64,000 nt of DNA from Pseudalkalibacillus hwajinpoensis (GCF_039851965.1 NZ_CP156674.1:1364001-1428000), one strand, 5' to 3'. Numbered from the stretch's first letter, positions 1 to 7,548 are shown. Notes: generated by a model not told the origin, from the sequence alone. A program made the numbers and translations.

Positions 1-213
1 GCGTCCATATCGATCAGATAAATAACCTGCAATTGGAATAAACAGAATTGCTGCAACGGAGTAGAGCGTGATAATCATTGACACTTCAAAGGATGTGATG
101 CCGAGCTTCTTTTCAATAATAGGCAACACCGGAATAAGCATTGAATTACCAAGGGTCATTACAAGCGGAATCGAGGCAAGCGAAATAAGATCCCACTTCT
201 TTTTATCGTCCAT
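1..213 (-). CDS. MFS transporter, N-terminal part (runs off window)
   Basis: The minus strand is open from an ATG at 213 to the window edge, giving the first 71 residues of a membrane transporter. A GGAGG ribosome binding site lies just upstream (about 221-226). The peptide has a short charged start, a first membrane segment containing LASIPLVMTLGNSMLIPVLP, a second around residues 44-62, and ends in GYLSDRYGR, the loop 2-3 signature (D-R-x-G-R) of the major facilitator superfamily. Drug-efflux members of the Bmr/Blt type look like this, but the substrate cannot be read from the fragment. Only the N-terminus is present because the gene continues outside the window. Confidence 0.85.
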   Translation of the reverse strand, partial: MDDKKKWDLISLASIPLVMTLGNSMLIPVLPIIEKKLGITSFEVSMIITLYSVAAILFIPIAGYLSDRYGR

Positions 214-480
214 AAACTTCCTCCAAAGGATTGTACTTGGGGACTTCATTTGAATGAGCCTAGATGACAATGTTCGTGAATCGCTACTTCTCATGTAGTT
301 TGCCTGCTCATCTTCACGGGTATACCTTAGTAAAAGATGGTTTCGGAATAAAGTATAAATAAAGGTAGAACCAAAATAGTTAATCGTCAAAAAGGTGTAA
401 CATAGCTTACAGTTATAAGGTCAATTTATTTCGTACACTATATGGAGATCTATGTATCAATCCATTTGGAGGTTAAACAC

Positions 481-876
481 ATGATCACACTTTACACATC
501 ACCAAGCTGCACCTCGTGCAGAAAAGCTAAAGCATGGCTTGAGGAGCATAATCTTCCTTATGAACAGCGGAACATGTTTGCAAAGCCGTTAACTGAAGAT
601 GAAATTAAATCCATTATCCGCATGACGGAAAAAGGAACAGAGGAAATTATTTCAAGGCGTTCCAAAGCCTTTGGTGCACTTGAAAAAGAACTGGATGAGC
701 TTACGTTACAGGAACTCTACAGCTTAATTAAAGAAAACCCTGGCATTCTTAAGCGCCCAATTTTACTTGATACAAAGCGTCTTCAGGTTGGTTTCCATGA
801 AGACGAAATTCGAAGCTTTCTCCCACGTAAAGTAAGAGCATTTCAACTTGAGCAAATTTTACAGGATGCCCAATAA
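481..876 (+). CDS. spx: Spx, RNA polymerase-binding redox regulator
   Basis: A 131-residue ArsC-family protein of the exact length of Bacillus Spx. Spx binds the alpha C-terminal domain of RNA polymerase and, when oxidised, switches on thiol-stress genes; ClpXP normally degrades it. Visible hallmarks are the redox switch C10-T-S-C13, the interface residue G52 and R92 in KRPILLD, and the conserved tail FLPRKVRAFQL. The start is the ATG at 481, preceded by GGAGG at about 469; an upstream in-frame ATG at 442 lacks such a site and would add an untypical extension. Many Bacilli carry a second Spx paralogue (MgsR); the match to Spx itself is closer. The gene ends against a terminator shared with lspA. 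Confidence 0.93.
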   Translation: MITLYTSPSCTSCRKAKAWLEEHNLPYEQRNMFAKPLTEDEIKSIIRMTEKGTEEIISRRSKAFGALEKELDELTLQELYSLIKENPGILKRPILLDTKRLQVGFHEDEIRSFLPRKVRAFQLEQILQDAQ

Positions 877-880
877 TAAA

Positions 881-916
881 AGCGAAAGAGGCTAACTAGC
901 TTCTTTCGCTTTTTTG
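881..916 (+). terminator. Intrinsic terminator, probably shared by spx and lspA
   Basis: AGCGAAAGA (881-889) pairs with TCTTTCGCT (902-910) and is followed by a T run on the plus strand; the preceding A-rich stretch gives a U run on the minus strand. It overlaps the last codons of lspA, so the convergent genes use one element. Confidence 0.8.
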
Positions 917-1390
917 TATTGGATTTTCTAACTTGTCAAGAAATGGAATTGTGAATCTACGCATTAGATAGAGTGCAACAATCATAATAAATCCAAATCG
1001 AATCTCCATATCAGCCACATTGAAAATGCCTGGGCTGCCTTTTATTGAAATGAAGTCAATCACGTATCCATACTGAATACGATCAATCAGATTGCTGAGT
1101 CCACCGCTTATTATTAGTGCAAATCCCGTCTTTACGAGAAGCGTTTTGGGGTTCGCTTGCCAGTACCCATATGAAAGCAGAAGAACAATTAATATTTGTA
1201 ATCCAATTAACAATTCTGTATACCCTTCTAACAATCCCAGGGTAGCACCTGGATTATAATACAATTGCCAGGAAAGGTACCCTTCCACAATTTCATTCCG
1301 TTCATGTAACTGAAGATCAGCATCCATCAAACGCTTAGTCATAAAATCGATGACCAGGAATCCTGCTATGAGCATAATCATTCGTTTCAT
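896..1390 (-). CDS. lspA: Lipoprotein signal peptidase (signal peptidase II)
   Basis: A 164-residue inner-membrane aspartyl protease that cleaves signal peptides from lipidated prolipoproteins. Four membrane segments are visible. Family motifs are the N46-P-G of YNPGATLG, the catalytic D103 in GGLSNLIDR and the second catalytic D127 in FNVAD, with the conserved V-x-D-F between them. The usual G of G-N-x-x-D-R is S here, a mild deviation. I chose ATG 1390 because AAGGGAAGG lies about 10 nt upstream; a longer reading to 1561 would add 57 residues without membrane-protein character. Bacillus lspA usually sits in an operon with rluD and pyr genes; here it stands alone, so it may be a second copy. 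Confidence 0.88.
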   Translation of the reverse strand: MKRMIMLIAGFLVIDFMTKRLMDADLQLHERNEIVEGYLSWQLYYNPGATLGLLEGYTELLIGLQILIVLLLSYGYWQANPKTLLVKTGFALIISGGLSNLIDRIQYGYVIDFISIKGSPGIFNVADMEIRFGFIMIVALYLMRRFTIPFLDKLENPIQKSERS

Positions 1391-1552
1391 CACAAATGCC
1401 TTCCCTTCACTTCCATTTCCTATCATTATGCTATGGCGTTCAGTAATTTTCCAGTAAGCTACCTTACCACCTTGATTAGTGTTGTTCTGCTTAGGGTATT
1501 GACTACAGTAGGTCATACAAATCAATTTGCTCAAACTGGAGGTATTCACTTT

Positions 1553-1969
1553 ATGTATCAAACCATTTTACTTGCATCGGATGGCTCTGATGATTCAATT
1601 AAAGCTGCAGAGCAAGCCTGTAAATTAGCCACCCTAACCAATGCTCAACTGGACATTGTATACGTTGTAGATGGAGAAGCGTCAAAACACGACGTCTTAC
1701 ACAACGTAGATTCTTTCGAGATGGACGAGGACCGCAAAGATAAACTATTCACAGTTGAAGAAAAAGCAGTGGAAGCTGATGTATCATACGAAGTTAATAT
1801 TCTCCGCGGCAATCCATCTTCCACTATTGTCGAATATGCCGCTGAACAAGATGTTGACCTCATCGTAATGGGAACTAGAGGATTAAACGTATTACAGGAA
1901 ATGGTTCTTGGCAGTGTCAGCCACCAGGTGATTCAAAAAGCGAATTGCCCAGTACTCGTCGTAAAATAA
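1553..1969 (+). CDS. Universal stress protein, UspA family
   Basis: A 138-residue cytoplasmic UspA-fold protein. The beta-1 segment ILLASDGSDDS and the ATP-binding signature G107-T-R-G110 followed nine residues later by G120-S121 are intact, so it probably belongs to the nucleotide-binding subgroup. The C-terminus NCPVLVVK is typical. ATG 1553 is preceded by GGAGG at 1538-1542; the upstream in-frame codon at 1433 falls in sequence antisense to lspA and is not needed. It is divergent from lspA. The substrate or stress it answers to cannot be told from the sequence. Confidence 0.9.
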   Translation: MYQTILLASDGSDDSIKAAEQACKLATLTNAQLDIVYVVDGEASKHDVLHNVDSFEMDEDRKDKLFTVEEKAVEADVSYEVNILRGNPSSTIVEYAAEQDVDLIVMGTRGLNVLQEMVLGSVSHQVIQKANCPVLVVK

Positions 1970-1991
1970 ATAGCATGCAGCCTAACTAAAC

Positions 1992-2018
1992 AAAGACTCC
2001 TTCATTAAGGAGTCTTTC
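1992..2018. terminator. Bidirectional terminator between usp and Nudix gene
   Basis: AAAGACTCC and GGAGTCTTT form a perfect 9-bp stem around a TTCATTAA-type loop, placed between two convergent genes and overlapping the last codons of the minus-strand gene. Confidence 0.7.
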
Positions 2019-2397
2019 CATATAAAAAATTGGTTAAGTAGGAAGCGTCCTCGGGATTGGCGTGCAGGATCTTCTCTATTTCCTCAACTGTTTTCCACTC
2101 CACATCGGAAACCTCATCATCCGTAACCTCTAGCATTCCCCCAACAACGTTCACCTCAAAATAATAGGTCTTTGCGTGAATGCCCTCGATATCCTGGTCT
2201 TTTACAAATAAACATTTTTCAATAATAACATCGTAGCCGGTTTCTTCCTTCACTTCTCTGGCACAGCACATTTCGGCTGATTCCCCTTCTTCTACTTCAC
2301 CTGAAGGAACTGCCCATCTTCCATCTTCGTTCCGTACCATTAACAAATCACCCTGGTCATTAACACAAATGGCGGCTGCACCAATCCACTCTTTCAT
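2005..2397 (-). CDS. Nudix hydrolase
   Basis: A 130-residue Nudix-fold pyrophosphohydrolase. The Nudix box is complete: G33, E39, then R47-E48-V-K-E51-E52-T-G54-Y, which supplies the Mg-binding glutamates. The preceding strand reads WAVPSGEVEEGES. The start ATG 2397 follows AGGAGTGTGAAGA, an adequate binding site. Substrate is not predictable; small Bacillus Nudix enzymes act on oxidised nucleotides or other nucleoside diphosphate derivatives. It is intact, unlike the two broken Nudix genes near 59.6 and 61.4 kb. Confidence 0.9.
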   Translation of the reverse strand: MKEWIGAAAICVNDQGDLLMVRNEDGRWAVPSGEVEEGESAEMCCAREVKEETGYDVIIEKCLFVKDQDIEGIHAKTYYFEVNVVGGMLEVTDDEVSDVEWKTVEEIEKILHANPEDASYLTNFLYGKTP

Positions 2398-2723
2398 TCT
2401 TCACACTCCTAGCATTAAAATGGAATATTATTTCTGATTTGATCTGTATCATGTCTGGCTCACTCTCTATATTCCATCTGGTTACTTCATTCTACTATCT
2501 ATACGAATGAGTCTTTCATTTCGTTTCAGACAGTTATTTAAAAGTGCCAACTTCTTTAAAGGATCGTTTCCTTATAACATAACTAATGGAGCGGAATGAT
2601 CTTCATTTAAAACGCAGTTCACATATGGGGGACATTTCGTTTGTTCTCTAAGTACACCGTTTTAATAATACCCCAGACGGGTAATGTTCTTTATAAATAC
2701 TTTTAAGTCAGAGGTGATATTCA
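2398..2723. other. Intergenic stretch, nothing firm
   Basis: About 326 bases between the divergent Nudix and DUF4396 genes. It should hold promoters for both, but I see no ORF with a credible ribosome binding site, no strong hairpin and no recognisable operator. Confidence 0.4.
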
Positions 2724-3386
2724 GTGCCAACACTCCAACTCATTTCGATTTTGGCCCTTTCAATCGGGCTGCTTTCATCAATCATCATTGTGATTGATAT
2801 TATTCGTCATCCTCAAATGATGAAAATCATGAATATTGTTTGGCCAATTAACGGCTGGTTTCTTGGACCATTTGCTGTCTGGTCCTACTTTAAATGGGGA
2901 CGCTTAAAAGCCAAAAATCTTGACTATGATGACCATCGTGGAAAATCAGCTAAGGTTTTCATGTCCACGAGTCATTGCTCGGCTGGATGTACACTAGGTG
3001 ATGCAGTTGGTGTCCCTATTGTCGCACTAACAGGATTTGCGCTTTTAGGATCAATCCTTTACACCCATTACCTTGTAGAATTCATTCTTGCATATGGTTT
3101 CGGAATTCTATTTCAGTTCTACGCGATTTATCCGATGAACAAGGAAAATGGGGCATGGAATGCGATTAAAGAAGCGGCTAAAGCCGATACACTCTCTTTA
3201 ATCGCATTTGAGATTGGGATGTTCGGGTGGATGGCAATCGTTCATTTTGTCCTTTTTACAGAACCTCCAAAGCCTGACTCAGCTGTCTACTGGTTTATGA
3301 TGCAAATTGCAATGATTCTTGGTTTTGCAACGAGCTTTCCCGCAAACTGGTGGCTTGTGAAGAAAGGAATAAAAGAAGCTATGTAA
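2724..3386 (+). CDS. DUF4396 membrane protein
   Basis: A 220-residue integral membrane protein of the DUF4396 family, function unknown. It starts with GTG at 2724 behind GAGGTGAT. There is an N-terminal membrane helix (about 5-25), a charged loop, then the family signature MSTSHCSAGCTLGDAVG, whose His and two Cys suggest metal or redox chemistry at the membrane, and three or four more helices. The C-terminal FPANWWLVKKGIK is also conserved in the family as I know it. It is monocistronic and ends at a strong terminator. Assigning a transport role would be speculation. Confidence 0.8.
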   Translation: MPTLQLISILALSIGLLSSIIIVIDIIRHPQMMKIMNIVWPINGWFLGPFAVWSYFKWGRLKAKNLDYDDHRGKSAKVFMSTSHCSAGCTLGDAVGVPIVALTGFALLGSILYTHYLVEFILAYGFGILFQFYAIYPMNKENGAWNAIKEAAKADTLSLIAFEIGMFGWMAIVHFVLFTEPPKPDSAVYWFMMQIAMILGFATSFPANWWLVKKGIKEAM

Positions 3387-4187
3387 AGAAGCCGGGATTA
3401 TCCCGGCTTTCTTCATACCAACGTGGAATGACTCTCGTGAAGCCATCATACATATCAAGCACGTATTGAATAACACCTTTTACATGCGGCAAAGTAATCC
3501 GTTACCCAGTTCATGTGAAAAATCACTAACTGTGCCATATGAATAGATCGTATTTTCCAGAACAGATGAGGAATCTCACCTTTAAAATACCCGTTAAGCA
3601 TTCCCTTTGAAAAAGGAATGCTAATACGCGTTGAAAATAATTCTAATTTATCGAACTCTGAATATGCCGTATTGATTCCTCAACGATTGAAGTCAATAAC
3701 TCCTGCGTATCTTTTGTTATTGATAATGATATTCCCTGCATGAAAATCGTGATGTGCAAAGACAAGCTTACTCTCTCCAAGAAGAATCATATTTCCCCTG
3801 AAATATTCAATAATTTCCTTGTCGTCTGGAATTCGTGTCTCAAGCTTACTGTATCGCTCTACCGCCTTTTCGACCTTACTTTTGCAAAGGTCAAGTGATC
3901 CGCCATCGAAAGATCAATCGGCAATTGGTGCATGTTCAAAGATCTATACCTGCTTCATATCCTGCGTGATACTGTTCATCCGCTGTTAAATGCGACAGCA
4001 CTTCTTCACCATCGATTCCTTCAATAAAAGAAAAAATCGCATAACAGAAATCTTCTTCAGGCACCTCTCCGTTTGCATATACTTTCTGACACCGTACGCC
4101 CCTTTTAGAAATAGCCTGCATTTTAGCAATCTTCTCCTGAACAAGCTCCCGTAAGCTTAACTCATATAACCGAAATGATCTTCTCAT
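3384..4187 (-). pseudogene. Decayed aminoglycoside/small-molecule phosphotransferase (APH family)
   Basis: The minus strand encodes pieces of one APH-type kinase in several frames. From ATG 4187 the N-terminal lobe is open to a stop at 3936. The next pieces read MHQLPIDLSMADH and then DLCKSKVEKAVERYS in other frames. The catalytic loop HHDFHAGNIIINN and the metal motif VIDFNR follow, but the codon after R is TGA (3680-3682), where W is usual. A further frame change near 3490 leads to LDMYDGFTRVIPRWYEE. At least three frameshifts and one nonsense change are therefore needed, far too many for sequencing error. The gene is dead. A related intact kinase lies at the right edge of the window. Confidence 0.85.
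3388..3413 (+). terminator. Terminator after DUF4396 gene
   Basis: AAGCCGGGA and TCCCGGCTT form a 9-bp GC-rich stem closed by a TTA loop, with T-rich sequence following. Confidence 0.8.
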
Positions 4188-4267
4188 GTGAAAGCTCCCT
4201 CAACGGACTCCCCCTACCTTTCCATTGGAAACATTATCCTATCAAAAAGTCAGAAAAAACAGAGAGA

Positions 4268-4296
4268 TTGATGAAATTTATCTATTGTGCTACTAT
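4268..4296 (+). promoter_or_regulatory. SigA-type promoter of the hisS leader
   Basis: TTGATG (4268-4273) and TACTAT (4291-4296) are separated by 17 bases, close to the consensus. The predicted start near 4303 would leave only about 18 bases before the leader peptide start, a compact arrangement typical of peptide attenuators. Confidence 0.65.
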
Positions 4297-4320
4297 AGTT
4301 GGAAATAAGAGGTGATTGAT

Positions 4321-4362
4321 TTGATTAACCAACGAATCGTCCAACTTCATCATCACAGCTAG
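4321..4362 (+). CDS. Histidine leader peptide upstream of hisS
   Basis: A 13-codon ORF, MINQRIVQLHHHS, starts with TTG at 4321 and stops with TAG at 4360-4362. A clear ribosome binding site, AAGAGGTG (about 4307-4314), sits six bases upstream. The three consecutive His codons CAT CAT CAC (4348-4356) lie at the end, directly before a hairpin, and the ORF stands between a SigA-type promoter and an intrinsic terminator in front of a histidyl-tRNA synthetase. That combination is the layout of a ribosome-mediated attenuator: stalling at His codons when charged tRNA-His is scarce would allow read-through. The function is inferred from position and composition; the peptide itself has no other recognisable role. 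Confidence 0.8.
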   Translation: MINQRIVQLHHHS

Positions 4363-4403
4363 CCTTGCTATCCGATTACTAAAAAATCGCGCATAGGAAG
4401 GCT
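4361..4403 (+). promoter_or_regulatory. First hairpin of the his attenuator
   Basis: AGCCTTGCTAT (4361-4371) can pair with ATAGGAAGGCT (4393-4403) with a single mismatch. It begins directly after the leader stop codon, where a pause or 1:2 hairpin would be expected. I could not define a convincing alternative antiterminator pairing by eye. Confidence 0.55.
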
Positions 4404-4412
4404 ATTAATTGT

Positions 4413-4456
4413 AACCGCATGAATTAAGGAGAAACCCTTTATTCGTGCGGTTTTTT
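4413..4456 (+). terminator. Attenuator terminator before hisS
   Basis: AACCGCATGAATTAAGG (4413-4429) pairs with the downstream arm ending TTCGTGCGGTT, giving about 16 pairs with one internal mismatch and a GAGAAAC-type loop, followed by six T residues (4451-4456). It ends 28 bases before the synthetase start and so must control read-through into hisS. Confidence 0.85.
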
Positions 4457-4484
4457 GTATTCAATAAAAGAGAGGATGAATCTT

Positions 4485-5759
4485 ATGAAAAAAATGAACT
4501 ATCAAAATGTTAAAGGAACGATGGATTACTTACCAGGGGAAGAATCAATCCGCCGAAAAATAAGACGAACGCTTGAGGACACCTTTATTCGTTACAATTG
4601 TTTACCACTTGAAACACCGATTCTTAATGAAAAGAGTCTATTGACCTCAAAGTATGCTGGTGGGTCAGAAATTGTGGAAGAAATGTACACCCTGAGTGAT
4701 CGTGGAAAACGAGAGCTCGCTCTTCGCTATGATTTAACTATTCCCTTTGCAAAAGTAGTCGCGATGAATCCTGATTTGCCAATGCCTTTTAAGCGCTATG
4801 AAATTGGAAAAGTATTTCGTGATGGTCCAGTGAAGCAAGGACGCTTCAGAGAATTCACACAATGCGATGTAGATATTACCGGAGTTGGATCGCAAATGGC
4901 AGAAGCTGAGTTAATGGAAATGGCAACAGCTATATTTAACGAGCTCGGTCTTGACGTTATGATTCAATTTAATAATCGAAAACTGCTCGCAGGTTTGCTC
5001 GAATCCCTCTCCATTCCTTCCGCCCTTATGAATGACGTTATTTTAACACTCGATAAAATTGAGAAAATCGGCATAAACGGCGTAAAGAAAGAGCTCTCAG
5101 CAAAGGGAATTCCAGATGAGGCAATCGCACTCGTCGACATAAAAGTCAGCGAATGGATGAACAAAGAAATAAGCTATTTCAAACAGCTTTCCTCGCTAAA
5201 TGAGAAAGTCGATCAGGGTCTTAAAGAGCTTGAAGAGCTTCTTTCCTACATTGAAGCTCTCGAGATTCAGGATCAATGTCGGTTCAATCCATTTCTGGCA
5301 AGAGGTCTCGATATCTACACTGGGACAATCTATGAACTATTTCTATCCGATCAGTCTATCTCATCCAGTATTGGGAGCGGCGGGCGCTATGATAGTGCAA
5401 TAGGCGGTTTGCTTGGATCGAACGATCCTTTCTCAACAGTTGGCATATCATTCGGACTCGATGTTATTCTAACGGCTATAAAGGATAGAACACTGATCCA
5501 AAATAATGCACCAGACTATCTCGTCATTCCACTAGGGGCTAAGCGCGAAGCACTAATCGTCGCATCCTATTATCGTAAAAATGGCGATCGGGTTGACATC
5601 GATATGAGTGTAAAGCGCCTTAGTAAATCCTTGGATCGTGCGAACAAAAGAGGGGTTAGAAATGTACTTCTTGTAGGTGAAGAAGAAGTGAGCGAAAATT
5701 ACATCGTGTTAAAGAAGTTAGATCAAGGAACAGAAGAGCGTATTCCATTTACATTTTAA
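4485..5759 (+). CDS. hisS: Histidyl-tRNA synthetase
   Basis: A 424-residue class II synthetase that charges tRNA-His. Motif 2 is seen around residues 104-132 (KRYEIGKVFRDG, then GRFREFTQCDVD). The histidine-specific motifs are LARGLDIYTG (271-280) and SIGSGGRYD (295-303), followed by motif 3 and a C-terminal anticodon domain (about 330-424). All catalytic regions look intact, which argues for a true synthetase and not HisZ. It is not next to aspS as the housekeeping hisS of Bacilli is, so it may be a second, histidine-responsive copy. ATG 4485 has GAGAGG nine bases upstream; an earlier TTG at 4455 falls in the terminator T run. Expression is probably set by the leader attenuator. Confidence 0.92.
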   Translation: MKKMNYQNVKGTMDYLPGEESIRRKIRRTLEDTFIRYNCLPLETPILNEKSLLTSKYAGGSEIVEEMYTLSDRGKRELALRYDLTIPFAKVVAMNPDLPMPFKRYEIGKVFRDGPVKQGRFREFTQCDVDITGVGSQMAEAELMEMATAIFNELGLDVMIQFNNRKLLAGLLESLSIPSALMNDVILTLDKIEKIGINGVKKELSAKGIPDEAIALVDIKVSEWMNKEISYFKQLSSLNEKVDQGLKELEELLSYIEALEIQDQCRFNPFLARGLDIYTGTIYELFLSDQSISSSIGSGGRYDSAIGGLLGSNDPFSTVGISFGLDVILTAIKDRTLIQNNAPDYLVIPLGAKREALIVASYYRKNGDRVDIDMSVKRLSKSLDRANKRGVRNVLLVGEEEVSENYIVLKKLDQGTEERIPFTF

Positions 5760-5776
5760 CGTATTAACTGTTCTAT

Positions 5777-5934
5777 AAAGTGAAACTTCCTTCAGAGGAG
5801 GGGTTTTCATTTCCCCTCTGATGATTAGTTGAACCAATCGGAACTTTAGGAACAGTTTCCCCACCTCCCCGTTAGAATTGCCTTACGTTCCTGGAGGGTA
5901 TCACCTCCCCTTCAGGAGAGGAGGGTTAAACAAA
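5777..5934 (+). repeat. Intergenic repeat family, copy 1
   Basis: Begins AAAGTGAAACTTCC, carries a hairpin CAGAGGAGGGG/CCCCTCTG, the conserved core TTAGTTGAACCAATCGG (from 5825), and a second part with C-rich and G-rich arms, ending GGGTTAAACAAAC. The same order of blocks recurs at five other places in the window, always on the plus strand. Confidence 0.8.
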
Positions 5935-5980
5935 CAAGTAAATAAGTCGAGAAACTGATTAACCTGTTTCCAGTATTTCA

Positions 5981-6067
5981 TTACCCTTCATAGGAAACAT
6001 CCTCCTTATGCTTCGACAGAAACCAACCGCCAAGTGCAATGAGGATCAATAGAATGTTATTTTCCAT
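5981..6067 (-). pseudogene. Possible small membrane protein remnant
   Basis: A 28-residue reading, MENNILLILIALGGWFLSKH and a short tail, contains one hydrophobic helix. No ribosome binding site is visible, and the upstream sequence on the minus strand, WVGVKLSVYTLSHPELSVLP, is open in a different frame up to the junction. This suggests the tail of a longer membrane protein broken by a frameshift. I do not recognise the family. Confidence 0.25.
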
Positions 6068-6169
6068 TCTGGAGGTTTAGCAAATGACTCTGGAAGAACA
6101 CTAAGCTCAGGGTGTGAGAGCGTATAAACCGATAGCTTAACACCAACCCACCCTAAGAACATAATAAAT

Positions 6170-6895
6170 TTATTTTTCACAGGAAAAAAGTAAAAATAAC
6201 GGAATTCGCTTTCTTCTTTCATACTCAGCTGAATCCTGAAAGTTTTCTTTGAGTGGTGTTCCTTCTCGTAGGCCCTGAATCGTAAACCCTGAATGCTGTA
6301 GTAACAAAAAGTAGTCTTCGATTGTACGGTGATATTTCACGACCTTTTCCCCAATCCACGGCTCCACCCTTCGTCCAGTCTGAAAATAATCGTCAACGAT
6401 CCAATCTGATCGTTTGCCTGTCATACTTTTAAACGATGCGGTCATAACGGGGTGTAGAACGCTAAAAACAAATTTTCCACCGGGTTTCAATGATCTATAT
6501 ACTTTCTCAGCGAGTTCATCCACGTTTTCTATGTAATGAAGAACTAATTGGGATACTACTACATCAAAGACATCGACAGGATATTCGTAGTCCTCAAGTG
6601 TGGATTGCATAACACTCCCGTTCGTCCCTTTCAGCTTCTTAGCAGCTCTCTCACACATATTTCTCGATCCATCTATTCCTAAATACGTGGAACATTCAAG
6701 TTTCAATAATTCATGTCCAATTGAGGCATCTCCGCACCCGAGATCCAATACGTTCAATCCTTTTACATCACCAAGAAGATTGAAAAGGGCAGGATTTTCT
6801 ATTAGTTTATTCGGACTCTCATCCCTGTGTCTTCTCGCGATATATTGATCACAAAATTCATTGTTATCATATACCGTTGATCCTTTGTATTCCAT
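6170..6895 (-). CDS. Class I SAM-dependent methyltransferase
   Basis: A 241-residue Rossmann-fold methyltransferase. Motif I is NVLDLGCGDASIG (about residues 48-60), the acidic ribose-binding residue is in YLGIDGS, and motifs around DVVVSQLVLHYI and LKPGGKFVFSVLHP follow in standard order. The C-terminal region IEDYFLLLQHSGF resembles Bacillus proteins annotated only as methyltransferase-domain proteins; the substrate is unknown. The start ATG 6895 is preceded by AGAGGGGG. It is flanked by remnants and a repeat, so the context gives no hint of a pathway. Confidence 0.85.
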   Translation of the reverse strand: MEYKGSTVYDNNEFCDQYIARRHRDESPNKLIENPALFNLLGDVKGLNVLDLGCGDASIGHELLKLECSTYLGIDGSRNMCERAAKKLKGTNGSVMQSTLEDYEYPVDVFDVVVSQLVLHYIENVDELAEKVYRSLKPGGKFVFSVLHPVMTASFKSMTGKRSDWIVDDYFQTGRRVEPWIGEKVVKYHRTIEDYFLLLQHSGFTIQGLREGTPLKENFQDSAEYERRKRIPLFLLFSCEK

Positions 6896-6955
6896 AACTG
6901 ATCCCCCTCTATACTCTCATTTCGCTAATAGATAATGTTTCAAAACTGCAATCCA

Positions 6956-7216
6956 TCAGATCCCAACAAACACATAGCCGCATAGTAAAAGAATAACTGC
7001 GATCGATCCCTGCTGAAGTAATGTCATCAAGTACTCCATTTCGTTTCCAGTTGTTCGCGAAATAACCATTAAGAAGGTAGCAGAATGACCACTACTAAAT
7101 TCAACAGAGTGCATGAGCAATTTCTTTTACGTACAATTTAGAGAAATTACGATTGTAATTATTAGTATTCCGTAATAGAAAATCCAGAGAATGGGAGGTA
7201 ACGTCTCGCCACTCAT
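6956..7216 (-). pseudogene. Small two-helix membrane protein split by an in-frame TAA
   Basis: ATG 7216 follows AGAGGAGGGAACGT, an excellent ribosome binding site. The frame reads MSGETLPPILWIFYYGILII, a membrane helix, then meets TAA at 7127-7129, and stays open beyond it for 57 more codons with a second helix (SIAVILLLCGYVFVGI) before TGA at 6956-6958. Either a 29-residue membrane peptide is made or this is a single-nonsense pseudogene of an 86-residue protein. I do not recognise the family. Confidence 0.45.
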
Positions 7217-7244
7217 ACGTTCCCTCCTCTTTCTCGTAGTGATG

Positions 7245-7388
7245 TTATAAACCTTTCATTTTAATCGCTTTTGTAGCAATGAATGTCTTTATGTAATGAT
7301 CACGCATTCGATTCCCTCCAGAATCATCTTCATATAAACCAGCGATAACAAATCCAACATCGATCTGTCCCTTCCTACCAATAATTCC
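7245..7388 (-). pseudogene. 3' remnant of a second methyltransferase
   Basis: The minus strand has 47 codons ending in TAA at 7245-7247. They read GQIDVGFVIAGLYEDDSGGN and then YIKTFIATKAIKMKGL. The pattern G-x-Y-E-D-x-x-G-G-N followed by Y-I-x-T-F-I-A-T-x-A matches the C-terminus of Bacillus SAM methyltransferases. No start or SAM-binding region is present. The remnant ends where repeat copy 2 begins, so repeat arrival or recombination there may have removed the rest. Confidence 0.55.
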
Positions 7389-7393
7389 AGCAT

Positions 7394-7548
7394 AAAGTGA
7401 AACTTCCATCAGAGAGGGTTTTCATTTCCCCACTGATGGTTAGTTGAACCAATCGGTCCTTTAGGAACAGTTGCCCCCACCTAAATTTTCTGATTGATCT
7501 ACTTCCTGAGGTGGCTGGGTTACGCCCCTTAATGGTGAGATAAACAAG
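7394..7548 (+). repeat. Intergenic repeat family, copy 2
   Basis: Same block order as copy 1: AAAGTGAAACTTCC, TCAGAGAGGG with CCCCACTGA, core TTAGTTGAACCAATCGG (7440-7456), then CCCCACCT pairing with AGGTGG across a loop, and a tail GGTGAGATAAAC. It abuts the methyltransferase remnant on its left. Confidence 0.8.

Noticed and set aside
4300..4484. T-box riboswitch before hisS
   Set aside because: The leader is only about 180 bases, lacks the conserved T-box bulge sequence, and has an ORF with tandem His codons in the place where Stem I would have to be.
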